64,000 nucleotides of DNA, from positions 62,001 to 126,000 of the forward strand of contig NW_026252377.1 of assembly GCF_025094135.1 (NCBI RefSeq). Reading direction: 5' to 3'. This document shows positions 49,552 through 61,751 of this stretch, in pieces. Source of the DNA: Mucor mucedo. Its lineage: Eukaryota; Mucoromycota; Mucoromycetes; Mucorales; Mucoraceae. The notes under the pieces are model-generated. The model made no database searches and was not told the origin of the DNA. It saw only the letters and a program-made list of their open reading frames with translations. The translations under genes and the position numbers were made by a program. How positions within the stretch are numbered: the stretch's first letter is position 1; every line of letters begins with the position of its first letter.

Positions 49552-51360
49552 TAGAATATTATATTAATGATAGGTAAAAGAAAGTATTAATAAAGAAGAT
49601 GAATAATAATAATAAAAAGAAAAAGAAAAAGATCGTCCGTAAATCAAGACTTTATATGATTGTGATGTCCCATAGTGATACAACATGGTGAAATGCCTCT
49701 CTATACGAAATAAAACGAGTTGACCAATCATTACAGCCATGTGGTATAGTTTGTTGTTTGCATACGCAAAAAGTTTAAAGCCAAACAAAATCATCTGTGC
49801 TACTCCAAGTTTGAATCTTCGCCAATCATATTAAAATGCACGTCCACGCCTGGCATAATATCTATTCTTCAGGTCTTTCATGTTGAAGATGTTCTTTTAA
49901 TTCCATGAGCACACTGTACATCAACTGATTTATTTAGTTATATATAGTATAAAGATGCGGCATTTAACACTTGTTTGGAAGTATTATCTATAAAGACATC
50001 AACATCCCAAAGATTTGTAAGAAGTACTGAAATATATTTCCTAGATCAGTAAAAATCACACAATAAAGTACCCTGATATTTTTTATATATTAGTATGTAT
50101 ATAATTGTATCTGTATTCTAAAGAAAATCAGAAAACGTGTACGTTTATATTGGAGATGAAGCATTCTGTCAAGATTTTACGCAGTCATTCAACATATAAA
50201 GCAATAAAATTATTTCGCCTACTGTTGCGAAAAAATAAAAATAAGGTTTCATTTTTTTGAGTTTGTCACACGGTCTTATTTCCACTTTTATGGAGTTGCA
50301 AAATTCAGGGGGGGAGGATAAGGTGAGCGGGGAATGCAGTATAGATTAGCACAGACCTATACTTGATGAGGCGTTTTTATTTGTTGATGAAGATTGCATC
50401 AAACTTGTTATTTTGTTGTTTAACACCTGACTCACCCCCCACAAGAGGAATACTAGAGTAACGATTCTCTCGACTAAATATTTGTCAAATGATGTAAAAT
50501 CTCGCTTAAATACGATATCATAGTTTTAAGGGTAATCGCCAAGGTAAAATCAGCGTATTCTAATTACAGCCAACTTGAATAAGAATTCGGATTTGATTAT
50601 ACTTGAATATTATGCATAAATACATTCATCAGAACACGTCAATTAGGAAAAAAATAAAGGTACGCCAGATCGCATTTGTGTACGCAGTAGTTTGAGAATA
50701 CGATTGGTTCACGTGGGGAAGAGGATCTCGGACAATCAAAATAAAGAAGGTTTTTTTTTTTTTTTTCAACATGGCCCATATTTGATATTTGAAAAGAAAG
50801 CAAAAGAGATTTACCAAAGGGGAAAATAACACGCAATGATGGTATCAATGACAAAAACGCACGCGTAAAAGAAAATACGATTATGAATTCCGATTGTTAT
50901 TGTTATGGCAATTGACAAAACTTTAAAAATAAGTTTGTCGTCAAAAGTACGTAAAACACGATGTCATGGCAATCCATTTTGGTAACCAGTTACAAGTCGG
51001 AGTTATGTTATATTTTAGCCGTTTTTTGTTGTTGTTGTTTGATTTAAAAGTAGGTGATTCTCTTTTTTTTTCAATGCGAATATAAAAATAAGCTTGTGAT
51101 TGAGTCAATTGAGCCATAAAGAGTAAGAGAAAAATCTTGCGCCAAATTGAAGAAAATGTTCCATCACTAAAAATAAAAAGGCACCTCCTTCTTTCGGGGT
51201 CTGGATCTCACAAGAAAATTTTTTTTAATGACAGGAAATTTTTTTTTTAATAAAAAGGAGAAATAAGTTACAAGAAGGGAAAAAGAATATTATATAATAA
51301 GAAGAGAATATGAAAAAGAAGTGTTTTTATGTGTATAATCATGATAAGAGAGAAAGGGTT
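49552..51360. other. Intergenic region between phosphate permease and zinc-finger gene
   Basis: 1.8 kb without a gene. It holds a CACGTGGG word at 50710-50717, several T runs (including one of 15 at 50752-50766) and a G-run at 50310. Both flanking genes are minus, so this is the permease promoter plus the zinc-finger gene's 3' flank. Confidence 0.5.
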
Positions 51361-52007
51361 TTAAGATTGATCAGTAGCAAAGCGAACTGGATTAGGCTCG
51401 ATGTAGACTACAGACGCTAAGTCTCGGAAGGAGTCAATGAAGATGGGTGTGTGTTTAAATCTACCAAAGCCCTGAAGAGCCTCAAATTCATCCTGTGTCA
51501 AGTGAAGTTCTTTTAATAAAGGCTTTGGTGATGGTGAAGAAATGATGGGACCTTCCTCATCGGAAGAGTCAGCGTGAAGGCTATGTTGTTGTTGGGTGAT
51601 AAATTCAGGTGTATTTTCAGGTTCATATGTATTCGATGATATTGTTGATGCAGAGGATGATATTGATGTAACGGATGAGGATGATGAAATGATGGATGAA
51701 GGTGATTTACTACGCGTAGTTTTATGTGTTTGTGTGTGTTGCATCATGTTATCAAACCTGCTAAATCTTCTAGTACAACCAGGTACTACACAAAGAAAAG
51801 GCTTTTCTCCCGTATGCTTTCTATTATAATTGTTAGTAACCCCATATCATTCATTTATCACATCCCCATTACATACCGAGTATGTCTCGCTAAATGTTCT
51901 GAACGAGTAAACACCATTTGACATGAACCAAACCCAGTACATTGGAATAGTTTAGGTTTAGTTGAGCGTGATTTTTTATGTTGAATTAATGAAGTAGTCG
52001 CTGGCAT
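51361..52007 (-). CDS. Small C2H2 zinc-finger transcription factor (Msn2/Usv1-like fingers)
   Basis: Two exons (51877-52007, 51361-51820) give 196 residues. Two tandem C2H2 fingers sit at the N-terminus: Cys23/Cys29/His42/His46 (CTGFGSCQMVFTRSEHLARH) and Cys54/Cys59/His72/His76 (CVVPGCTRRFSRFDNMMQH), joined by the classic linker HTGEKPF. Finger 1 contact residues R-S-E-H-R and finger 2 R-F-D-N-Q match the yeast Msn2/Msn4/Usv1/Com2/Rgm1 group, which binds AGGGG-type stress elements. The intron lies between the codons of the two fingers, as in related fungal genes. The remainder is a Ser-rich low-complexity region and a C-terminal acidic segment (HLTQDEFEALQGFGRFKHTP). It should act in the nucleus; the target is inferred only from finger residues. 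Confidence 0.85.
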
Positions 52008-52873
52008 GTTATTATTATTTTTACTGGAAAGAAGAACAATTTTTTATAAAAAAGGGGGAAATTTTTTTTTATATGAATTCACGGAGTTCAAATCATTTTC
52101 TTTTCCAAGGCCCTTGCCTCCCCCCATTGATATATTTAGGCGGGAAAATAAAAAATCAGGAACGAAGACTTTTTTTAAAGTCACACGTCAAAAAAATATA
52201 AGTGCGTAGCCATGGCGCCAAGGGAAAACCTACTTCCGGTAACTGTGGATGCATATGAATGCGCTACGGATATATTTTATGGTAACCCTCCTTCTTCTAA
52301 AGAAGAAAGTCGTAGTATCCAGTAGGAAGCAGCAGACAGAGGGGCAAAATGAATTAAGAAGCCGTGATTGGACGTACAGCTAAGATAAAATAGTGAACCA
52401 GGAACTACTGGCTAAATCTTTCTTTCAGGGCAAATAAAAATTCACATGTTTGGACTGGAATCCGTATCTCGATTCTTGCAAGTTATTAGATTAGCAAACT
52501 ATTGCTTTCATATTACGTTATGCAGACACTAAGGAGTAAATCTAGCCCCCTTTTTTTAAAACACCGTAAAGCAGAAAATAAAAATAGTCTACCCTTTTTT
52601 TTCATGTAAACAATTAATATCTGATGATTATGCTCCTTCCACTCCTTTGGCTTTTATGCCCAATGGCATTGTACAATCTGAAACTGCCATAAAACACCGC
52701 CCTACCTAAAATGTAAACTCTTAAATTATGATAGGTTGCATATTTATGCGCACAGAAATCACCTTATTTTAATAAAAGCTAATCAAGATCAAATCATAAA
52801 CATATATAAACACTGTTATCCCAACTTTTCGTTTGTTTTTTCTTGTGATGTTTTATTTTTCCCTAAAATTACA
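52008..52873. promoter_or_regulatory. Divergent promoter region
   Basis: 866 bases between the zinc-finger gene (-) and the F-box gene (+). T and A runs near 52061, 52549 and 52590; no gene seen. Confidence 0.45.
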
Positions 52874-54123
52874 ATGCTATTCCAAGATCTCCCACAAGAA
52901 CTTATATCTCAAGTAATTTCCAACTTAAACAAAAGAGACATACTGTCGTTTCTTCAGTGCCATGCTAGTTCTTATTATAGGTCACTATATGATTCCTTTT
53001 GGTTTGATCTCTGTAGATTACATGGTATCCGTTACTGTCATCCGGACATTTCCTGGAAAGATTTATTCTGTTCCGATCAAGTTTCATCCATGTGCCCTCA
53101 TTTGAATACAAACCTGTTTAATACCCGTTTTATCCGAGAAAAGAAACAATTGTTATGGTCCTCTTTTGATCAACGAACGGAAGCAAAGGACCGTGAGCTC
53201 TGCCTTCACCCATCTTGTGATTTTTTGGGTAAGTGTGTGCGTTGGTGGATTAATACCTTCAATTCATTAACGAGGTATATTTGTGCACAGGAGAGTCTGA
53301 AAGCTGTACCGATCATTATGCTGCAACCAAGCACAACCTTTCCATAAAAATAACACAGTTACACACGTTGGAAATATGGTGCAACACTTGTGTAAAAACC
53401 GTAAGTCAAAAAACATATAAAAGGGCGGAATGAATGCAATCTTAAAAAAGAAGTTTAAATAGATTGGCTTCGACTATTTTGCATCTAATGTCAAACAAGG
53501 CTTGAAATCGGAAAGTTACATCATGAAAAAACTGACTAAAAAATTAGCCTTGGTTACTCAAGAAACCGATAGCCAAGAATTAGCTTTATCGATTACCAAA
53601 GGTAGACAAGAGATTGAATCGGGTATTTTTAGAATACAATTTAGAAACTCAACAATGCATCTTGTCGAAAAAGACTGGTATACAACATGGTTAGCATTTA
53701 TATCTGGTAAAATATGTCGCTTTTTCCGTTTTATTCTATTTTATTATCATCCTAACAAAATTCACCAGGTCAGTCGACGGAAATTCCAGGGGATCTCAAC
53801 AATGAATCTCTTTTTCTATCTGATGGATCGCTTAATCCGACTTTATCTCTGGGAAAGCATTTTGAATTAATTGGTAACCTGACCCGCTGGTATATCGAGC
53901 GTGTTTATTCAGTATCTGGCAAAATCATATCATCAAGTAAGTAAATCCTCCCTACATAAAAACGGGTTAGATATTTATGTCTATATCAGACGAGTTATTA
54001 GAGGCTCCAGAGTACTGCAAACTTGCACATTCCATTAGAATTAGACAACAAATGAATCAGGCTGCTAGATACAGTGCGTACGGCTCCAACGGGCGGATTT
54101 CTAAAGTCAATCCGCGGTATTAA
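52874..54123 (+). CDS. F-box protein
   Basis: Five exons (52874-53228, 53291-53400, 53463-53706, 53769-53936, 53990-54123) give 336 residues. An F-box is at residues 2-45 (FQDLPQELISQVISNLNKRD, then FLQCHASSYYRSLYDSFWFD), the Skp1-binding module of SCF ubiquitin ligases. The rest has no repeats such as WD or LRR. A Cys/His-containing stretch across the exon 1-2-3 joins (HPSCDFLG, CTDHYAAT, WCNTCVKT) could be a small metal-binding fold. I chose ATG 52874 rather than the upstream one at 52736 because the longer leader is low-complexity and the F-box then starts normally. An alternative end is a stop at 53944 if the last intron is not removed. The substrate is unknown. Confidence 0.8.
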
Positions 54124-54771
54124 AAATTCCAAACAGCAGACTTTTTGTCTTCCAATCAACATTAAACATTCATGAACAATAAAAATCATATTTTAGTAGA
54201 TATTTGGACCTTTTTTTACCACTAAGAATATGACGAAACACATTGTAATTTATAGCTGATAAAATAAATACTAATACGTCTCAATTGAGTATGGCCCTGG
54301 GTTTTTGCTACTTTTAATATGCGGAACAGCCACAATTTGCTTAACCACCTTTGTCACGCTGTACATTTCAATATCATTCAATTATTAAGTTGCATTTCCC
54401 TTTTTTAAATAAATATGTTATGGGCAGTTATTATGAACAAATGGCTGATTTTGACAGGGAAATAATTACTTTAATACAAGTTTGTAAGCCTCGTTTAGAA
54501 TGACATAAAATCGAAGCGTGCTTGAGTTTAAAATCAAGGAAATAACAGGAGACAAAGGTAACGTCCCTGTCAGTATTACAATTTCTTAAAGTACAAAAAT
54601 GCGGTACCTATATTCACCCGCGCCAAGAGATAGGTACTTTGTCATTTCACTCCAAATAAAAAAAAGGTCACGGAGCAGTCTTGTTTTTTCCATTTTGCAT
54701 TTCAAAAAAAAAAGTCCACGCGAAAACTGGCCCGTGTTTATATTTATTATCCCTTTCTTTTTTATTTTAAC
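54124..54771. promoter_or_regulatory. Intergenic, NELF-B promoter
   Basis: About 650 bases, AT-rich, no gene. A CCCTTTCTTTTTTATTTTAAC pyrimidine tract ends at the NELF-B start. Confidence 0.45.
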
Positions 54772-56832
54772 ATGACAGAACACAAAAAGTTATTAATTGG
54801 GCCCGCAGACGAGGAAATTAGAACCCTTTTGTCACAGTCAGGCGATCCTTTAGAAGCCATTCGATCCATACAACGAGACTATGGACTTGACCTTCCTGGA
54901 ATTGACGACATGTATCCTTTACTTGATCTTTGCGGATATAGTCGTCTTGAAATCCATACTGCCTGTTTAGACGCTTTAAACAAGGCTACTGTATCTCTTA
55001 TCCAAAAGCGAACTTTTCAATTGGAACAGTAAGTCAGCTACTATTTGTTATTCCAACCATGTAAAAAAGGGAGTCTAACGGCACCTTGTAATAGATTTGA
55101 GGATTTATTCGCCAGAACATTCCCATACATTCATATTCCCTTAATGCAGCCTATCCCCATGGCTTTATTAAAAAAGTTTGAACGATTTGTTGGCGAAAAC
55201 ATCATTGAAAAGTTAAAGTCCAACAGAGCTGTTTTCGACAATTGCCCCATGAACATTAAGCAACGTGTCTGGAAACAAGATGAACAATTTTTCCACCAAA
55301 CCATGATCACATTATTAAACGATTATCATCACGACGTATCATTACAAGCTTTGGCTTTAAATCTAAGACCCGAGAGCTATCAAGAAATGATTGAAGAGAG
55401 GTAAAGGAGCAACCATTACAAGACCTATTTTTTATTTGCTTATGCTATTTTCGGTATTAACGATCCAGTTAGACGAACACATCCTATTGTTCTTAAAGTG
55501 ATGGATACAATTGGCGAAGATCCTCAAATTTATATGATGTTTACTCAAATGATCAGAATCGTTTTCGAATCCACCCCTCATCCTAGTTTGTGCTCCTTGC
55601 GTGTAGATGTATTGATGAATTTCCATGATTTGGGTTGTGAACCTGTAAGTTATATCACCATACTAGATCCCCCTTGTTTATTAAACATTAGTTGTACAGA
55701 TACTTCAGTTGGACAAATGTCATCAACTCATTTGGTCTCTCGATACTTGTGTACGCAACCAAAATATGGATGACACCATTATTGAAAAAATTAAGGAATG
55801 CTTTGACGACGTGAAAAACGGAACACCTCTTTATGGGTAATTTATATATTAACAGCAAGAGGGAGAGAGAGGGAGAGAGACAATATATATATGGATTGAT
55901 ACTGACAATTATTTTGGGTTGTTAGTGATTTTGCGATGGTATTGATGGATCCAATGATTTCCAACTTTTTAGCATCGTGTATTATTCGATGGTTGAGAAG
56001 TAGTGTGGAGAACAACATGGTGGACAATTTGGAAGAGCTGACAAACTACAATGGTAAACTTTTAAATTTAGCAGAACATGCTCCCAATGCGATTGCACAC
56101 AACGCCAAAATCCCAAAACTCGATAAAGATTTAAAGTCGAAATATTGGAATGCTATCTGCTCCGTGATGATTGACGAAGAAAAAGATATATCATACCCTA
56201 TGAAAGAGAGCGATGTTGAAGTGATCAGTGTCATGTTACGCCGCAGTGATATTGCTCGTAAAGTCTTTGTTCATTACCTTGTAGATCGCACTCAAGAAGG
56301 CGATGTGGCTACATTGGGTCGATGCTTGCCCCTGATCTTAAATACATGGCCGGGACCTGATTTCGAGGATAACGGAATCATTTATAAACAAACATATCTT
56401 AGTTTTATCAAAACCATGATCGACATCGTCTCAAAACGTAATTTATACGAATGCATTGCGGATGTAAGATGGAGACAAATCGTCGTTGAAGGTTTCTTCT
56501 TAAACGTCGTAGCTTGGGATAGTAAAATCCATGAACAAATGATTCGTTTCTTGGCAGAGTACTTTGTTGACCCAAAGGTCTTGATCAAGCTAGGACAACA
56601 AGTCGCTATTCTTGTCGAATGGGCTGATATCACTGTGATCAACGGTCATAAAGATAGCAAGGTACGATCAATCTTACACGCCTGATATCATTATACTGAC
56701 TTACATCTTTTATTTATGTAGTATATTGACTCTTTAAGAGATTTATACAGGTTCCTTTTATCAAGATCTGCTACAGTATTAAATGGTGCTTTCAGTATCA
56801 CTCCATCTGCAGTTATTCGATTTATTCAATAG
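54772..56832 (+). CDS. NELFB: Negative elongation factor subunit B (NELF-B/COBRA1) homologue
   Basis: Six exons (54772-55028, 55095-55400, 55473-55644, 55700-55836, 55926-56661, 56722-56832) give 572 residues; animal NELF-B has about 580. Collinear resemblance to NELF-B runs along the whole protein: LLDLCGYSRLEIH near the N-terminus, FEDLFARTFPYIHIP, HPIVLKVMDTIGEDPQIY, LRVDVLMNFHDLGCEP, LDKCHQLIWSLDTCVRN and LMDPMISNFLAS...RWLRS. In animals NELF-B is the HEAT-repeat scaffold of the NELF complex that, with DSIF (Spt4/5), holds RNA polymerase II in promoter-proximal pausing. NELF is missing from the model yeasts. The exon 4 acceptor (TTGTACAG, start 55700) was chosen because only it keeps the family frame. 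Intron 4 contains a GAGA-type run. Assignment is from pattern memory, not a search, but the collinearity is strong. Confidence 0.85.
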
Positions 56833-57200
56833 GTTGAAATAAATTTAAACCCCAATCCATGCACATCTTTTTTTTTTTTTTTGTATGGTCTAAAATGTAC
56901 TAAGGATGACTTGATTAATCTTTGCTTTTTGATTTATAACATAATTCACATGATATCTATCCATTCTTCCAGTACAGGAAACCATCAGGTCGTATGGGAA
57001 ACCTCTTTGGATCAGAATATATACATTACGTTAAACTCAAGCAGAATATTGTAGTAAATGAGGGTTTTTAGGGATTTCCATCTGCTCAATTCGTGTAATT
57101 TTTTTTTTCAAGACGAGCAAAAGTTACTACGGCAGTCCCAGTTTTTTTCTCTCTCTCTTTCTTTTATACTTCTCCTTTTCCTCTTTTACGTTACATTAAC
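56833..57200. promoter_or_regulatory. Intergenic, RAD2 promoter
   Basis: 368 bases, no gene. A long CT-rich tract (CTCTCTCTTTCTTTTATACTT, then TCTCCTTTTCCTCTTTTAC) lies immediately before the RAD2 ATG. Confidence 0.5.
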
Positions 57201-60200
57201 ATGGGAGTGCAAGGACTTTGGTCACTTTTAAATCCTGCAGCAAGACCCACACAATTAGATTCCTTGCGACAAAAAAGGATTGCAGTGGATGCATCCATAT
57301 GGATTCACCAATTTATGCGAGCTATGCGTGACAAGGAAGGCAATGCTTTACGCAATGGTCATTTGTTGGGTTTTTTTCGTCGAATTTGCAAACTCTTATT
57401 TTTCGATATTAAGCCCGTCTTTGTCTTTGATGGCGGTGCTCCTGTTTTAAAACGATCCACTATTGTAAATGGATACACTCATGTTTTTTCTTTTTGAAAA
57501 AAAAAAATTGACATTCCTTTTTTAGATAATGAGGAGAAAACGTAGAGAAGGCATTCAGATGAATTTAAGAGCTACTGCTAAAAAAATCCTTACTACTCGA
57601 ATGAAAGCTAGAGTGTTATTAGAACAAGAAAAAAAGTAAACTAAAAAAAAAAAAAAAAAAAAAAAAAATCATGCAAGAAATAGACCTTTAATAGTAAATG
57701 TAAGGTTACATGGACAAGATGAAAACTTTGTTTATGCAGCTGAATTAGAAAAAACTGCAGAAGCACTGCGCAAACCGATAAAATTAGATCAATATGAATT
57801 ACCAGACGTACCAAAGAGAGAAATATATGAACTAGATCCACGGTTAGCGACACGAGAGGAAATACAAAATTTTGTAGATGAATTTACTCCTTCCGAAATG
57901 GATATCAATTCAGAAACATTTCAGTCTTTACCTCCCGAAATACAGTACGAAGTCATTCAGGACTTAAAAATTAAGTCACGTCAAACTTCATGGGCTCGAC
58001 TGGATAAAATGGTGCAGGGCTCGGCCACTGCATTGGACTTTTCCAAGTATCAAATTAAATCGTTAAAGCATCGAAATACAATGACACAACGTCTTATGCA
58101 AATGAATACGGTAGCAGGCGGAAATGCTACCAGCGAGCCGTCTAGAATTGCAGGTGAACGCGGTAGAGAATATATCTTGTACAAAAATGAAGATCTTGAT
58201 CAAGGTCTTGGTTGGAAGTTGCCAGGATTGACTGCCTCAGAACCTGTAGAATTGGATGGTCCGACGCGTCCAGAACCCAAAATGGAAGTGCCTGATGAAA
58301 GGTAAACATTAATAATAAAAAAATCTCATTCGATATGATTTACATATTCAAAAACTTAAAAAAAAGGTTAAGTGAGCCAGAAGATAAAGTGCAGGCTGCT
58401 ATTGCGGCCAATCCAAAGCTAGCAGCTCTTTTTAGCGACTTTTTGGATGAAGAGGACGAAAAACGAGAAGCGGAAATACTAGACAGAGAGATGGATAAGG
58501 AAAATGAGGAGCCAGTAGAACCTCTAGTGGACGATATCCGTGCTTACATGGATGATGGTGAGGATGAGGATGCAATAAACCAAGTGATATCACGCATGTA
58601 CCCTACTCAAGATCCAGTGCCCGTGGAGCAGGATATCACATTGACTTTGGATATAGACGATTTCTATAGATTATGGGTCTCTCGTATGCCAGATGCATTT
58701 GTTTACCTTCATTCTCTCAATGACCAGCATTTATCAATCATACGCTCGACTATCGAAGAAGACGACGTTGACACACTTCGCCGTCAATTGAAATCCATTT
58801 GTAAACAACGTGGAAAAACGAATGAAATTGATGAACTAGCTTTGGAGTCGCTTCAATTTCATGAAGCCTTTCTGGAAAGTGTCATTGCTTGGAACGAGAG
58901 AAATTTTGATATCCAATATGACGATTTTAAGGAACAAGAGTCATCCATGAAGTCACCGGTACAGATAAACGATATATCAGATGAAGAATATGTCCAGTTT
59001 GAAACCTTGCCTATTCAACATGATGAATTATTAAGCAGTGAAAAAAAAGGGGATGAAGACACGATGGATCTAGATGATAAGGTAGTCGTGTCAGATGAAG
59101 AAGCTGTTGGGTCAAGTGAGGACACACTAGTCCCGGAAGAACAAGGAACCGAAGAGAATCTCCAAGAAGAAGGAAAGAAAGGACAGGTTCCCTTAAATGG
59201 AAATTTAAAAGTATCTGATGAAATTGAGGAGGCGGATAGCGCGACTACAACAGTTCCGGATGACGATAATGCGGTTATTGTTGATGAAGACGACGATGAT
59301 ATAGACATCCACTTTTCCGAAGCACCACAAAGGATCTATAATTCATCACCACAAGACAAAGAGAATATAGCTAGAGAACATCTGCATATTGATATTCAAC
59401 AATCCTTATTGCTTTCAGATGAACCGGATCTTGAAAAAAAGTTAGAGGACGAGGTTACGGAAGTTGACCAAAAAAAGAAGAGATACAAAATGAGCAAATA
59501 CAAATTGGCTACAATTCAGAAGACGAACTAGAGGGGAATATCGACCAGGAAGACGACGAATTTGCTCGCTTTGTATCTGATATTGCATCCAAAGATATTG
59601 CGGATATCAGAAATAATCTCCAACAAGATCTAGAAGAATTAAACCAGGCACAGAAAAAGAATATGGGAAACACGGATGATATTACCGGTCAAATGATTAA
59701 AGAGATTCAAGAGCTTTTAAAATTGTTTGGTATACCGTATATGGTCGCTCCTATGGAAGCCGAAGCGCAGTGTGCTGAGTTGGAGTCTTTGGCCTTGGTG
59801 GATGGTACAATTACAGATGACTCCGATGTCTTTTTGTTTGGTGCTGGCCGTGTATACAAAAATATGTTTAACCAGCAACGCTTTGTAGAATGTTATCATA
59901 GCAAAGATATCGACCGAGAAATGCTATTAAATAGACAAAAGTTGATTCAATTAGCCTTCCTTTTAGGTAGTGATTATACAGACGGTATCCCTGGTGTGGG
60001 GCCTGTCACAGCCATGGAAATTTTGTTTGAATTTTCAACAACACCAGAGGAGCCATTGGAAGCACCTTTGCAAAAATTTAGAGATTGGTATAATGGAAAT
60101 GTAGATGATACACCGTTCCAAAAAAAGTTTGTAAGTTTTAAAATATTCAAGTAGACATGCTATTCGGTACTGATGACTTATTTTGTTTTTTAACAAAAAA

Positions 60201-60637
60201 AAAGAGGAAACAGCATAGTGATTTGGAAATACCCGGGGACTTTCCTGACCCCCGCGTAAAAGACGCATATTACAATCCAACAGTGGATAAGTCTACCCAG
60301 AAGTTTGAATGGGGTCAGCCTCAGCTTGATTCGTTACGTGTCTTTTTAACCGAGGCATTTGGGTGGTCAGAAGAAAAGGCAGACGAAGTACTTTTGCCTG
60401 TACTACGTGAAATGAATAGCCGAAAGGTACAAAAAAAATTCATTGTTTTGCAAATATGATCATTTAATAAGAATACATTGTTTATTATAGGCCTCTGGGG
60501 AACAGCAAGTGATTAGCACCTACTTCAACTCATCTGGACACAGCGCATCTTCCACAAACACACATAAACATTCTAGCAAACGTGTGCAAAACATAGTAGA
60601 AAAGTGGAGGAAGCAAAAGAAGCCCAAAAATGCATAA
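57201..60637 (+). CDS. RAD2: XPG/RAD2 nucleotide-excision-repair endonuclease
   Basis: Exons 57201-57464, 57526-57635, 57678-58301, 58367-60130 (with a frame break), 60205-60426 and 60491-60637 give about 1030-1043 residues, the size of yeast Rad2. XPG/Rad2 makes the 3' incision in nucleotide excision repair and works with TFIIH. The XPG-N domain starts MGVQGLWSLLNPAARP, with VDASIWIHQF and VFVFDGGAPVLKR. A long acidic spacer follows. The XPG-I domain has PYMVAPMEAEAQCAEL and TDDSDVFLFG, then the helix-hairpin LGSDYTDGIPGVGPVTA. These supply the acidic metal-binding residues. The C-terminal QQVISTYF is a PCNA-interaction (PIP) box, followed by a basic tail. Between about 59454 and 59494 the frame shifts: the upstream frame stops at 59531, while the downstream frame (NSEDELEGNIDQEDDEFARF) is open. 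A 41-nt intron or an A-run slip at 59470-59476 would explain it. Confidence 0.9.
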
Positions 60638-61751
60638 AATTATATTAATAAACATGCTTCATGTGTACACCTGCCTTATCGAGAAAGGAAATACTGGACT
60701 GATAGAAACACCAGTTCATATATTATTGCTATAGGATAAATTTTTATTTTATACTTTGAAGTGGTTCTCTTGTCACTTAAGGACAAGACTACACTGACAC
60801 ACTTAAAAAAGCAATGATTTAGAAAATAAACCGTAGTCATATCCCGAACAATTGCATATTATCAAAGAGAAAGTTGAACCTACACTATAATATTGGTGAT
60901 ATTTTTTTAAAGCAAATTTAATTAAAAACATTTGAATAGCTATTGGCTTTTTATTTTTATTTTCAAAAAAGAAAAAAAGCCCTGTGTCCTGACGTTTCAC
61001 AAGGAGAAAGATAATAAGCGAGTTAGATAAAGTACAGATGAAATCTCAACCCGGGAATTAGATAATACTTAACCGTATTGTGGTAATGACTCGAAAGTTG
61101 AGTAGGACTCTGATTAAAGACTCATGCTAGCCGAGTCCGAAAGGCTTCCGAGACACATGGACATCAAAGGACAGTGTGTTACGTGAAACAAAATGAGAAT
61201 CAAGAAAGGAAAACATTTTAAACGAGCATTATCTTTTTGTTTTGCTTTAAAAGTAAAGTTGGAGGCTGCTGAAATATTTTGATATGGAGATTAAGTGGTG
61301 GGCTGACTGATGAATCCAAAACACGAATCAACCATAAAGAGATCTAGTATCGACTGTAGTATACCTTGTACGTACGATGTGGCAAAGTTATTATTTCGGA
61401 ATCTTTCAGTAGGCGAGCCTAATTTTATCTACCACAACTGTGTAGGTAACAATTTGAATTACGTTTGGATTATTATAAACCCTTTTGCGGTGATCTACTA
61501 AAAAGCATTAGTGACAAAAAACTGACAAGTGGTGCAATTGTTGACAGATTGAAGGTTGGATTTAGATTTAAAAAATACTTGACGCCGAGGTCAGGTTATT
61601 TATTGGTGCTACAATATCCCAACATTTTAAGTATGTCAATTTATCTTGGCGTAACATCATACATCATAAAAGCTATAAACCATCTTTCTTTTCTTTTTTC
61701 TTTCTTTTATTTTTCCTTTATTTTCTTTTTTAACTTTTAACTTTTAATAAA
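60638..61751. other. Intergenic, with two unexplained short frames
   Basis: 1.1 kb. Two overlapping open frames at 61310-61501 and 61465-61740 read like one broken protein: AKLLFRNLSVGEPNFIYHN, then LKSISDKKLTSGAIVDRLKV. No family is recognised. From about 61680 a CT tract (TTTCTTTTCTTTTTTCTTTC) forms the leader of the arrestin gene. Confidence 0.4.
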
